Below, piece after piece: positions 1 to 11,139 of a DNA stretch of 64,000 nt. The translations under genes were made by a program, and so were the position numbers. This DNA comes from Jacaranda mimosifolia (taxonomy: Eukaryota > Streptophyta > Magnoliopsida > Lamiales > Bignoniaceae). The stretch lies in NCBI GenBank assembly GCA_018894105.1, contig CM032126.1:9699001-9763000 (forward strand), in the 5' to 3' direction. How positions within the stretch are numbered: the stretch's first letter is position 1; each line of letters opens with the position of its first letter. The notes under the pieces were generated by a model. It was not told where the DNA came from, did not search any database, and was given only the letters and a program-made list of their open reading frames with translations.

Positions 1-1400
1 AATTGTCAATTAGGTACGTAGCTTCCGTATGCGAAGATTGCCCACAGATTGGCACAAAACAAGAATTGTGCATGAATACTGTGTCTCATGGTCTGGATTT
101 TCTATGCAATTACCTAACTGGATTTTGATTCATTCCCTTCTCCCTAAAATCTGAATGACTTTCTGGCCGTCAAATGTTGAGGAGATGAAATGCACCAAAT
201 TAGATGTTTAATTGCAATTGTAGATTGTTTGGTGAAATTTATTTAAGAGATTTTATAAACTTCTATATAGAGTAAGTTGGTTAAATGTTTAATTTTAAAA
301 TATTTGAATAAAATAAGATTATAAAATTTATAAATATTAATATGATAATTTTGTAAATAATATAGTTAAAATCAAATAAATTTATAGAATTTTTATAAAT
401 ATTAATATGATAATTTTGTAAATAATATAGTTAAAATCAAATAAATTTATAGAATTTTAAAGTAAGTTAAGAGCTCACTTTTATAAAGTAACTTATAAGA
501 TCTAATTAATTTATTTTTTAATTAATGAACCGATTTTACTGGCTTAACCCAGTTTTTTACCAGTCAACAACGATGGAAATTGATTTTATACAAAGTTGGT
601 TTTAATTTGAGAATCGGCCTATTGATTCGAGCTGGTTTTCAAAATATAATTTGGCCATACCTATATATATATATATACCAAATATTACGTAATTGCCACA
701 TAATTAATAATTTTGTTGAATTATAAATCAGCCAAACAACACGTGTTTACATATTTTAGTATTAATTCTGGAGTAGCGGAATTGTGAGTAGACCTTGGGC
801 TTGGGCTAAAATTTATATAATTTGGTCCGCTTCAGATTAATCAAATTACAAACATGCTTGGATACATATATTGTTCACTGGTGTTAGTCCAAGACCTAAC
901 AACTAGCAAGTCAATTAGCAGGAGCTGGCCTAGGTGTCACCCTACTATGATCCATCATCTTCAGTACCATTTCACATATCTCAGGTTTTCTCCATTCTAC
1001 TAACAAGTTTAGCTGATGCCTGAAGATACACAAGACAAAAAAATAATTTTCTTTTCAAATTTACATGATATATAAGTCTTAAAATTTTGTGTAAGATGTC
1101 CTATGTTTGTATAAGTTTTCTCCAAGTTAAATAACCTTCAAAAGTGATTCAGAGAAAAAAGAGCCTAGGGTGAAAAAAAAAATTAAATAAACGAGCCTAA
1201 TAAATTAAGTCCATTATATAATATGCATACTCAAACCCAAGCCAACTAAGTATTTAGCCATAATAAATATTAACTTTCAAAGCCAAAACGGACATGAAAA
1301 ACTATTTATAAAAAACCCCGAGCTCTAACTCTATACGTAAGCATGTTTGGAGGAGCAGAAACTTTATTAGACTTGCCAATTTTTGGAAATGACCCCAACT
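1..1400. other. AT-rich intergenic sequence, no gene seen
   Basis: No coding region is recognisable. The stretch is AT-rich and contains a short (TA)n run near 662-677 and the 65-bp tandem duplication listed separately. Around 1415-1432 the text (CATCATCTATGGAAACT) resembles the sequence just inside the 5' LTR of the Tat element at 6,881-6,898. The 5' end of the decayed gypsy remnant may therefore lie here. No LTR copy could be matched. Confidence 0.5.
327..458. repeat. two-copy tandem duplication, 65-bp unit
   Basis: Positions 327-391 and 392-456 are near-perfect head-to-tail copies (shared text ATATGATAATTTTGTAAATA and on through ATTTATAGAATTT). The period of 65 was measured at two anchor points. 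It is very AT-rich, and the near-identity suggests a recent local slippage or unequal-exchange event. No function is implied. Confidence 0.9.
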
Positions 1401-1414
1401 CCATTTTTGTACAG

Positions 1415-3400
1415 CATCATTTTAGCATCATCTATGGAAACTCCCATCTCAATTTAGGAATGTTGAGTATGCAGATGAGATCCAGAGCTCAATATTCCAA
1501 CACCTAGGCCACGCCATGAGGTGAAAACGCAAAGAACAACCCGCTTGAAGTGCAGTCTTGTTCGTCACTAGAGTTGACATTAAAAGCTCATTCGCCACCG
1601 AAAGAGGCACCTACACAGCAGGCTCCACCCTTAGAGGACCAGTATTGCAAATGACTCAAGAGGCATTAATAGCATAGTTGAAAAATGCATCCATGTAAGC
1701 TACGGCCGAAGCGATCGCTTATTATGCTGGAGAGCACCGCCATCAAGAGCAATCCTAGTCTTCTTGTTAAAGTCAAAAAGCATTATGTTTCCCAAAAAGG
1801 ATTGAACGATGGATGAATCAAGACCAGGCCCCCGTTTTCTCTTCCATATCAAAAGTAGACATGCAGTCCTCCCTTGGAGTTGACCCATCCCAACAATTGC
1901 CTACTATAGTAAGAGTTTAGACTTACTCAATCGTACCCCAATGCTCAGGAAGAGTAAGAATCGAGTACCTTATGTTAGTTGTTGCTTTCCCAAGATGCAA
2001 CCTATTTTGCCCAGCTACCTTGGATAAGTCGTTCCCTCCAAGCATGAAAATTAACTTATCAAAGTTAGATGGCATGATGGATCCCATAGGCACCTGGATA
2101 AATTTCCTTGTAAAAATAGGGCTTTATGATCTTAGTGAAGTTGCTTACTACCAAATGTTCCACATTACCCTCACCAATTGTGCTTTGACATGGTTAAACC
2201 AGGTGCTTGTTGGATTTATCATGGGACGGGAGCAAATAGCCAACACTTTCTCCATAAATTCTCTATCAACTATAAGTGCTCGAAGACGGCGGCTTACCTC
2301 TTTACTGTCGGGCAGAAAGATGGAGAGTTTCTAAGAGACTACATCACCTACTTTATCAAAGCAAAGCACGAGATCCCTTACACTAGATAAAAGCTATTAC
2401 CGAGTATCATCCAATAGAACTAGAGTTATCAAAAGTTTAGAGAGTCCATAGCAGGAAGCCACCAACCACACTTGAAGAACTCCTCATTCGAGCAGGGAAA
2501 TACATCCAGATTGAAGAGGCAATGGCCCCATAGGATGCCAACAAGCACAAAGCGTGAGATGAATTAGTCAATAATAGCAAAAGGCCAAGAGACCACAAGC
2601 ATATCCTTTAAAGAGCATTCTCCACACACACCTATCTTAACATATCCAGGACACAAATCCTAGTGATTGTGGAACAATGCGACCAAATCCAACACCCTCC
2701 AAAGATAGTAGATAATCTAAAAGGATAGAAGTCCAAGAAATTACATTGGTGGAAGACATATTGCTGAGAAGTGTTGACACTTGAAAGACAAAGTCAAGAG
2801 GCTAATCCAACAAGGATACTTGAAGAAGTATGTGGCTCGACAGCAAAATCATCTCAAAAAGAGATCTAAAGTGGAAATAATGAGGACAACCAACATTCGT
2901 CTGGGGAATAGTCAGAGTCAAAAGGACGACAACATTAGCAAAACCTAGAGAACTTACCTATTAATAGCGTTATTTCATTAATCTCTAGAGAACCTACAGG
3001 AGGTAACTTCTCAAATGTAAGGAAGGCGCTGAGACAAGCAATAAAACAAACATAATCTCACTCAGTAGGAGTTCAATGGACTTCATCTTCGATAATGACT
3101 TCCTCCAACTGAGCATAGATAAAGGCCAACTGCATAAGATCAATACTCTCATATTGGATTTACTAATGAGATAGTGAAGGCCCTTAGAGAAGTCTCTCTT
3201 CCCCTCTCCTTAGGTACTTATCCCCTATGGGTCATAAAGATAGTGAAATTTTTAGTTGTCAAGACCCCATCTACGTACAATGTGATACTTGGAAGACCAA
3301 CTTTGAACTTTTCTCCGAGTAGCAGTCTTAACTTACTATATGAAAATAAATTTCCATGAACATGATAAGTTGTTGGCTAACCAAGTGACTACTAGATAAT
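1415..3400 (+). pseudogene. decayed Ty3/gypsy gag-protease remnant
   Basis: Several frames on the plus strand together read as gag and protease of a Ty3/gypsy retrotransposon. The gag core is at about 1972-2390 (MKINLSKLDGMMDPIGTW, then KTAAYLFTVGQKDGEFLRDY in another frame). The gag C-terminal motif is at about 2787-2870 (VKRLIQQGYLKKYVARQ). Near 2960-3040 lies an INSVISLISREPTGG stretch, and the protease C-terminal motif YNVILGRPTLNF is near 3279-3312. Family knowledge: gag packages RNA and the aspartic protease cuts the polyprotein. Every block is interrupted by stops or shifts, so it cannot be active. RT, RNase H and integrase, expected next, are absent, which indicates a large internal deletion. 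The flanking LTRs were not identified. Confidence 0.75.
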
Positions 3401-4049
3401 GCTATGCTGGCATCCTAAAAAGACTAAGAAGTCCCAATTACCAACTTTAGTAATGCAAAAGGAAGTCAAGAAATAAGTCGAAAGATAAATATAAAGATGT
3501 AGTCCTATAAGCCTGCATCATTGCAATGAGAAAAATCACTTCCCAGAAAGGGAATCAATGCAGTGCGAGATTGCACTCAAGAAAACTCTCTATGAAAAAG
3601 GTATTATTGTCGACTACTCAGTCCCTACAGCAAAGAGAGGAGAAACCCTAAAAATGAATAAACATGCCCCTCGTGTTACCCTGAAGTTCTTGTTTTATTT
3701 TCAAAGTTATTCTTTAGTTAGGATTTCCTTTTCAGCTTCCAGTTTTCATTCTTAAAAACATAGACATTTTTCTTCAATTGCTTATCAAATAAAAGACCGT
3801 CTTAAATGAGGAATGACGCATATTTCTTTGTTTCTTTCAATAAGAATTTTTTGATGTTGCCTTACAATTATGTCCATTCTTTTATTTTACAAATGACAAA
3901 TTGCATGATTATCTCATTTGCGATGAGACCTAAAAGGCACGTGTACACAAAAAGAACACACACAAACAATAACAAGCGTACAACCTTAATTATGAAACCA
4001 TAATATCAATAGTGACATCACCTAACAATCAACGGGTACCTACATCAGC

Positions 4050-4635
4050 ACCACTATAAGACCCCTAACAGGGCACATGGCAACAATATAAGTACCACCA
4101 TGAGACCCCTAAGGGGATGCTTAGCAAAAGACTGCTATAAGACCCCCAAAGGGGCGCTCAGTACAAAGACCAATATAAAACCCTAAGGATGTGTATGGCA
4201 AGGACAAAAGACCACTATAAAACTTCGAAAGGGTCACATAACAATAACAAACGATCACTATAAGATCCTAAGGGAGTGTGTAATAAATAAACACCACTAT
4301 AAGACCTCCAAGGAGGCGCATGGCAAATGAGAACTATTATAAGACCTCTAAGGAGGCACGTAGCACACAAAAACTGCTACAGGCATGGAGCAACAACTAC
4401 TTCAACAATATCCCTAAAGCGAACTATGTAGCAGCTACAACTTCAGTAACACCCTTAAAGAGAACACGTAATGACTATGAAATATCTAGAAAAACTCCTA
4501 AGAGAGCGCATGTTGATAACAATCTATTAAGACCTCCTAAGGGAAATAAATCATCAACACCACTCTACGACCCCCCAAGTAGTGCGTATCATAAGTACCA
4601 ACACTATGATGGGACCCTCTATTAGGGGCTTCGAA
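4050..4635 (+). repeat. array of short palindromic repeats (CCTNAGG-centred)
   Basis: Eight degenerate head-to-tail units of roughly 35-45 bp run from 4050 to 4370, and about three more are spaced to 4635. Each unit has the form CACTATAAGACC-palindrome-GCRCATGGCAA. Palindromic cores include CCCCTAAGGGG, CCCCCAAAGGGG, CCTCCAAGGAGG and CCTCTAAGGAGG. The palindrome is kept while its bases change, in a compensatory-looking way. The array follows the gag-protease remnant and probably belongs to the untranslated 3' part of that gypsy element. A frame at 4320-4625 across it is not taken as a gene. Confidence 0.8.
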
Positions 4636-6081
4636 CACAAAAGAAAAACCAAGTCCTTCACAGAAAAGAGCATGCTGTTGTGCGAGTCCCTCCAGCCTTC
4701 CCTCCAGCCTTCTCCTTAAGCTAAGCTATCATAGCTATAGTCCCTTCCACTTGCTGAGACATTTGCACAACTAGGTTCTAAAGTTATTCCAAGAAAGATG
4801 AATAAGATAGTCAAACGACTATATATAACTACAAACATAAAGCACAAGTAAAATGAACTAAGCATGAAGAAAGGTACATACTTGGGCTAAGTCCCTGACA
4901 GGGAACTCGGTTAACTATGAAGAGGAGAATATCTCCAACTTCCTATGGTTGTACTCGCTGATCCCACTCTGCAAATTACCGATGCTAAAAGTAATTTCAT
5001 CAATATCCCAATGAGAGTTGATTCCACAACTTCTGTGCAAATCATAGCAAAAACATCCTTGTCTTTACTAGCATGAAATGGATAAAAAGACCTCAGACAA
5101 GTAGCTCCAATAATGAACTCGTGATCATGCTTCCTAGCTAGCCCTAAAATTACTGGCTCGAAACTATTGCTATGCCACTCTGAGGTACCGCAAAAAGAGA
5201 TAGAGTATAATGCTCTCTAAAATAGCTCAAAAGAGGGCTCGGATGCCACCCCACAGGATGAGTCCTCGTGGGGGTGCTCCACCACAAGTCTCTCACAAAA
5301 ATCTTTGTTCGCCCTTCTAACGTAAATCCTAGCCAAGTCAACCTTTTTTCTTACCAAGAACACTCAAATTTGATCAAGCTCAATGGTCTAACAAATAATC
5401 AACAAACATAATGCAAGTGCTAAGGAGAAAGCAAGATGTAATAACAAGCACGAAAGCAAGCAAAAGCCAAAAAATTAATTAAGTAGTCGCTAGAAATAGG
5501 TAAAGTGATGTCAGAAGGGACAACAAATAATCCCACCTCCCTGAAGCATTGGCAAAGATCATGGTGAAGCTTTCGTAGATGCATCAATAATGATGATCTA
5601 CTCTAAATGCACGAAACCCCCCCAACCCTTGTGTCACACATCGATCCTTCCAAGGCCCTCTAGAAGAAGGCAAACTATTTAAGAATTTGCAATCTATTCT
5701 AGGATAGATATGGAAGAAAACTTTATTTGGCACCCTCCGCACCATGAATAAGAAATAAAAACTATCCAAAGCGATAGAAAGATCAAGTCCCTAAAGCGGT
5801 GTTGAATCCCACAATGTATGCAAAAGAGTTCAAAGTGGACTAACTCAAGCACATCCTGTAACTCCTAATTATCTCTAACAATAATGGATCAGGAGGGAGG
5901 GAAAACCTACTACTAAAGTAACCATTAAAAATAGTAAATTATTCTGAAATAAGTGATACAATGGGATCCTACAAAGAAGGAAGAACAAAATCAAACTCAT
6001 TAAAAGTGCAGACCCTGTGTTTTAAAATTTCTAACTCCCCCAAGAAAAATGAACAAGACAGTTCATTAACACTAACAAAAT
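4636..6081. other. unassigned, probably rest of the old gypsy remnant
   Basis: No recognisable coding motif was found on either strand. Near 6036-6052 a CTCCCCCAAG run reads as TTGGGGGAG on the minus strand, which looks like a polypurine tract, but no LTR could be paired with it. The stretch ends at the insertion site of the Tat element. Confidence 0.35.
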
Positions 6082-6874
6082 TGATGTGGGATAGCCCAAT
6101 AGACTCGGCCTAAACACCATAGACTTAAGGATGTAGCATCTGGCCCATCTCATCCTTAAGGCCCAATTGTGCTACCGACTTCAAATGACCCAGGTCGACC
6201 TCTCGTACTCTGGCTTTATGGGGGAGCCATTTGACCAGGCCACAGACTGGGACCGCTGGTCGACCTTTCAATCGTGGCACTCGGCCACCTCTTACGCCAC
6301 ACGCCAACCCATTGTAAGGTCAACCTTGTCACTGACCAAGAAGGTCGACTCAATGCAGAATCAACTCTCTGCAGCATTAAATGCCCTAACAGGCAACATA
6401 CCTCTGATTAAAGGTGCGTGCCACCCCAGTACCGCTTATAATGTTGCACTAGGTAGGAGGCGCGTCTACAGTGTACTATTCTGCCCATGAAACCTGAAGA
6501 TGCAGCCACCTAGAATAGTATAGGAATGGGAGATGACCTAATGCCCCTCATGTAAGGACAAGGACCCTCTCTGTATGTTAGGGGCATCTCAAACAAATCC
6601 CCACCAAGAGAAGGCTATAAATACCCCATCTCCAACCTCACTAAAGGTATGTCATTCTCTACAATAAGCCCTTACTCTGCTGCTCATTATATCAGTAAAT
6701 CCCATCCTGACTTGAGCGTCAGAGTGCCTTAGCTGAGGGCACCTCGGCTAGCCTAACATTTGCTCTTGATTGTTGGACTCAACCCAACTACTTTAGTAGT
6801 TCAACCACCCAACCAGAGAGGTCGGTCCCTCCAAAATTATCACCATATTCGGTTACAAGCAATTTTCACCCTCA
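6082..6874 (+). repeat. 5' LTR of the Tat element
   Basis: It starts TGATGTGGGATAGCCCAATA and ends in AATTTTCACCCTCA, matching the downstream copy along its whole length with many substitutions and small indels. It supplies the promoter and transcription start in this family. Confidence 0.9.
6616..6623 (+). promoter_or_regulatory. TATA box of the 5' LTR
   Basis: TATAAATA sits in AAGGCTATAAATACCCC and is kept in the 3' LTR copy at 16,496-16,503. Its place about two thirds into the LTR suits a U3/R boundary shortly downstream. Promoter function is inferred from sequence and position. Confidence 0.6.
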
Positions 6875-6879
6875 ACTTT

Positions 6880-6897
6880 TGGCTCCATCTGTGGGAA
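6880..6897 (+). other. candidate primer-binding site
   Basis: TGGCTCCATCTGTGGGAA follows the 5' LTR by a few bases, where the tRNA primer of an LTR element binds. Many plant gypsy elements begin here with TGGCGCC, so this looks like a mutated version. The tRNA cannot be named safely. Confidence 0.4.
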
Positions 6898-6918
6898 AAC
6901 TTGTGTCTGCAATTGAAA

Positions 6919-8630
6919 ATGGTTACCACTAGGCGAGCCCCCTTGGAAAAAGAAGAAAATTAGAGGTCTAACTCTCATCTGCCTCAACCTTAGCAAGATC
7001 TTGGTGCACCGAGGTTGAGCGCCCAGCCAAAATAGGTAGTCACCTTGACCATACCCCAATTAATGTAGCTTATCAGCGAATAGATATCGACCCAGATTTC
7101 TGTTCAAATTTCTGCGGCTTTGAATCAACATGCCATACAGCCAGAGCCAACGGCCAGTTCAACTCCGCAGTCCGCACCCATGGAGGAGAGGCCACGCAAA
7201 GAAAATCAAGACCGAGTAGAATTCAGAAGGCCTCCCTCAAGATGTGAAGTTAGTCCGGGCCGTTTTCTAATGGAAGTGGTCCAACCCGTACCCCGCGAAG
7301 TGGTTGTGAATTCAGTTGACCACGACGTTCAACCCATTTGAGCCCCACAACACGATAGGATCGAGTGCTCGAGACCCCACATGAATAGAAACACATCCTA
7401 AACTGATATGGAGGAATAGGATGAAGTATCCCACCAAGTCTAATAGCTGAACAGTCGATTAAAAAACATCTCAAGGAGGAACACAGAGAAAAAAAAATCA
7501 ATATCAAGAGGGGCCGTCGAGGTTCTGAAGAGAGAGAGATTCACCATTTGTCCAGGATATCATCGACGAGTGCATTACCGTCGATGCCAAAGTCCCGACA
7601 GGCCTGCTCAGATATGATAGCTCGTTGGACCCAAATGAGCATTTGATGCAATTCAAGCACATAATGCAGCTGCATGGGCATAGTGTACATCCACGCTAAG
7701 ATGTTGGTGACAGCCTTCCAGGGGATAATGCTTGACTAGTTCGTCAAGTTGGAGCCAACGTCAATATACTTATACGACCAGTTGTGCGATAAATTTCTGC
7801 ACCAATTTGCGAGCAGGAGAAAGGCAAAGCTCCCATATACCCACTTACACAAAGTGAAACAGGCTGAAGGAGAATCCCTTTGAGATTTTTTTACCAGGTT
7901 TAACACGAAAGTGCCGAAGATTGATAGCCCCCGGCTCGAGTTCCTAATCGACGTGTTGTTCTTAGGCCTCAGACACAAGGAGTGTGCCAATGCATTGATA
8001 CGCGAGCGGCCCAGGTCGATGGAAGAGCTCCTCGACCTCGCGAAAAGATACATGACACTGGAGGACATGAATAGACTGAAGTATGGCAATCCTGAGGACG
8101 ATAAAAAGAAAAATAAGGAGAAAGATGACCTCCAGTACAGGGAAGGTCGTCAATCCCCCATTAAATGCTTCCATGATTATACTCGGCTTAACCCCCCGAG
8201 GAAAGAGGTGTTGTTTGCTATCCAGCACAACAATCTCCTTAAGAGGCCCTAGGAAGTTGACCGAGATTGAAGCCATGAAAAAGCCAAAGAAGTACTGTTA
8301 TTCTCATAAGCAAAAAGGGCACGACACAGAAGACTGTTTCAATTTGCATGATGAGATTGAAAGACTGATCAGCCAGGGCCATATCAAAAAATATATCGAT
8401 GAGCATGCCAGACGTAAAGAGGGCAAAATCGATCAGACTCCCCGTAGAGAAAAGTCAGCTAGCCCGAGAAGAGAAGATAAAGGAAAGAAACTTGCCCAAG
8501 ATCCCCACCCACCCATCAGAGGAGTCATCGAAATGATTGCGGGACGTTCCACTGGGGGGACTCAAAGTCCACCAGAAAGCAGACCTAAAGGCAATTGGAA
8601 TCGACCAAATCTACTCAGGTCGAAATGATT
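6919..8630 (+). pseudogene. Tat element gag (broken)
   Basis: A likely start at 6919 reads MVTTRRAP and soon meets a stop. Gag text resumes in shifting frames. About 7533-7690 gives FVQDIIDE then YDSSLDPNEHLMQFKH, a typical gag N-core. About 7780-8120 gives LCDKFLHQFASRRKAKLPY and FTRFNTKVPKIDSPRLEF, with one in-frame stop. About 8276-8400 holds the zinc-knuckle-like YCYSHKQKGHDTEDCFNLHD followed by EIERLISQGHIKKY, and then a basic tail. The protein would form the virus-like particle of this cellular retroelement. At least three frame changes and several stops make it non-functional. Confidence 0.85.
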
Positions 8631-9062
8631 TTCCAATTCTCAACCAGCGTGGAACCAATTTCCTTCACTGAGTCCAACCTCGATCATCTGGAGAACAGAG
8701 GAGTCGACTGCAAGATAGATTGCCCCATGGTGGTAATGCTCAAAATAGCCAATTTTGAAGTAAGGAAAATCCTAGTCGACAATGGCAGCTCTACCAACAT
8801 CATATTTTTCTCAACCTTAAAAAGAATGAACTTGGGGCAATTAAAATTTGAGCCAGTCCGTACACCGCTAGTCGAATTTGGGGGGTCCGAGATCATCCCA
8901 AAGAGATCCATTAACCTGTCCACGTCATTTGGACAAGCCCCTTATAGCAGAACCTTGATGATAAACTACCTTGTAGTCGTCATCATTGGTCGACCTGCCA
9001 TGAATGACTTCAGGGCTATTGTTTTGACCTACCATATGAAGATCAAATTCCAACCCCAGTAA
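8598..9062 (+). pseudogene. Tat element aspartic protease region
   Basis: A largely open stretch of about 150 codons with the retropepsin pattern. KILVDNGSSTNIIF is at about 8766-8810, the usual active-site region, with DNG as found in some plant gypsy proteases. LVEFGGSEIIP follows, and near the end IIGRPAMNDFRAI corresponds to the ILGRPALN motif, with YHMKIKF just before the stop. It would mature the Gag-Pol polyprotein. It is the best preserved segment of the element, but it is cut off from gag and RT by stops. Confidence 0.85.
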
Positions 9063-9229
9063 GAGTATGAGAGCTTTTGTTCAACGTTAAGGAAGCATGG
9101 TACTGCTATAACATTTCAGTTGAGTCCAACAAGCAGAAGACCTGACCTCAGCTAAAGCCCTCGGGGGATGCCCCTGTAGCGAAACCCGAGGAGGGAACTA
9201 CCTCTAATAAAAGGAAATTAGAAGACACC

Positions 9230-10615
9230 CAGGTCAAGCTCGTTGAGGAGTTTAAAATAATTAAGCTCGAACCTAGAAACCCAGACAAGACCACTCGAAT
9301 CGAGAACGATATGGGCCATAGTCTGGAATACCTCATAGTCGATTTTCTCTGAAGAAACATTGATGTGTTCACATGGAAAACCTCTGACCCCCAAGGAATT
9401 GACCCAAGTGTCATTGTCCATCGTCTCAACGTAGACCCCTCCTGCAAACTAGTGAGGCAAAAGACAAGAACTTTCAATGCTGAGAATCCCAAATCATCAA
9501 AGGAAAGGTCAACAAATTATTGGATGAGGATATATTGTAGAAATTCAGTACCCCTCTTGGCTTTGTAATGTTACACTCATCCCTAAGAATGACAAAAAAT
9601 AGCGTATGTGTAATGATTTCACTGATTTAAATAAAGCTTGTCCTAAAGATCCTTACCCCCTGCCTCACATAGATTTATTAGTAGAATCCACCGCCAGTTG
9701 TGAATTATTGACCATGATGGATTCCTTCCAAGGCTACTATCAAATATTCATGGCACCCGAGGACAGGGACAAGACCTCTTTCATCGTCCCCAATGGAGTA
9801 TACTGTTTCTTAGTCATGCCCTTTGGATTAAAAAATACAGGGATAAAGTACCAAAAATTAGTCAACTTCATGTTCAAAAGCAAGATTGAAAAATCCATGG
9901 AGGTCTACATCAATAACATGATTGTCAAAATAGAGAAAGCCGAGGATCACCTAATCGACCTCGACTACACCTTTTCTATACTAAGGGCGTTCGGTATGAA
10001 ACTCAACCCCAATAAGTACACCTTCGGGGTTTGAGGTGGCAAGTTCCTAGGCTACATGGTCAGTCAAAGGGGGATCAAAGCGAACCCACAAAAGATCCAG
10101 GCAGTTCTAGACATTGCCCCGCTCTGAACTGTTCGAGACTTACAGCGTCTATCTGCAGGATAATAGCCCTCGGTAGATTCATTGCACGACTGGTCGATAA
10201 GAGTATTCCTTTCTTCAAAATACTCAGAAATGAAAAAAAATTAAGATTCTAATGGATCGAATAGTGTGACCTCGCTCTCATCGAACTGAAGCAATACCTC
10301 TCATCGCCACCCATGCTCGCCAAGCCTGAGCTGGGAGAAGTTTTGCAACTTGACTTGGCCATGTTCACTACCTCAATCAACTTGATGTTGGGCTCGATGA
10401 CAGACAGAACTCACCGACCTATTTATTACTTCAGTAAAGCCTGGCAAAGGCCTATGCACAATTACCTGGATATTGAGAATTTTGCCCTCGCCTTTGTTAT
10501 AGCAGCACAAAAGTTACGACCTTACCTCCAATCTCATGCGATCATAGTGCTGACGAATCAACCATTAGAACAGGTGTTGTCGAAGCCAAACACGTCAGGT
10601 AGACTCACCAAGTGA
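9230..10615 (+). pseudogene. Tat element reverse transcriptase and first RNase H (broken)
   Basis: The pre-RT part (9250-9520) contains NIDVFTWKTSDPQGIDPSVI and RLNVDPSCK. RT proper (9600-10030) has DFTDLNKACPKDPYPLPHID, MDSFQGYYQI, KTSFIVPNGVYCF and MPFGLKNTG, all standard gypsy RT blocks. The catalytic box, normally Y-x-D-D, reads Y-I-N-N (AAT AAC at 9912-9917), so both metal-binding aspartates are lost. The RT-linked RNase H follows at about 10,313-10,615 (YYFSKAWQRPMHNYLDIENF, VLTNQPLEQVL). Frameshifts occur near 9560 and 10,035. Enzyme activity is impossible as written. Confidence 0.9.
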
Positions 10616-10925
10616 GTTATCAAGCTTGAGGAGTTTGACATCACATTCCAACCACGAATGGCCATAAAAGCGTAAGTTCGGGCCGATTTTGTCATCGAAA
10701 GGCTCGACCTCCCCAACCAACTCGACCAGAGCTCTTTCGTTTGGACATTACATATTGACGGTTCAGCAAACACCTCAGGAGGTGAAATTAGTCTCCGCTT
10801 CCCACTCGCCAAGAAGTATGATTTTGCAATAAAACTCGACTTTCGGATCACCAACAATGAGGCAGAGTATGAAGCTCTCATTATCGGGATGAACATGGCG
10901 GCAGCTCGGGCGTCAAGCAGCTAGT
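10616..10925 (+). pseudogene. second (archaeal-type) RNase H domain of the Tat element
   Basis: Just after the first RNase H, the frame reads EEFDITFQPRMA, then a linker, then LHIDGSANTSGGEI (about 10,747-10,790) and ITNNEAEYEALIIGM (about 10,849-10,893). These are the hallmark DGS and NNEAEYEAL motifs of the additional RNase H that distinguishes the Tat clade among Ty3/gypsy elements. An in-frame stop lies at about 10,671-10,673 in the linker. Confidence 0.8.
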
Positions 10926-11139
10926 TCCAATCATCGATTTTCTGCTGGTGGTAGAACAGGTCGAAGGAAACTTCGAAGCTAAGGAGACCAAGATGAGTCA
11001 GTACTTGACTTAGGTGAAATGATTAAAGCGGTCGTTCAAGAACGTCATCGTAAGCCAGGTACCCCGAACAAAAAATGAACGAGTAGACACTCTCTCAAAG
11101 TTTGCTAGCTTGACGAGATGAACCAGAGAAAGAACCATA

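Noticed and set aside
4320..4625. 101-codon plus-strand frame over the palindromic array
   Set aside because: It runs across tandem repeats, has no domain, and its text is explained by the repeat unit.
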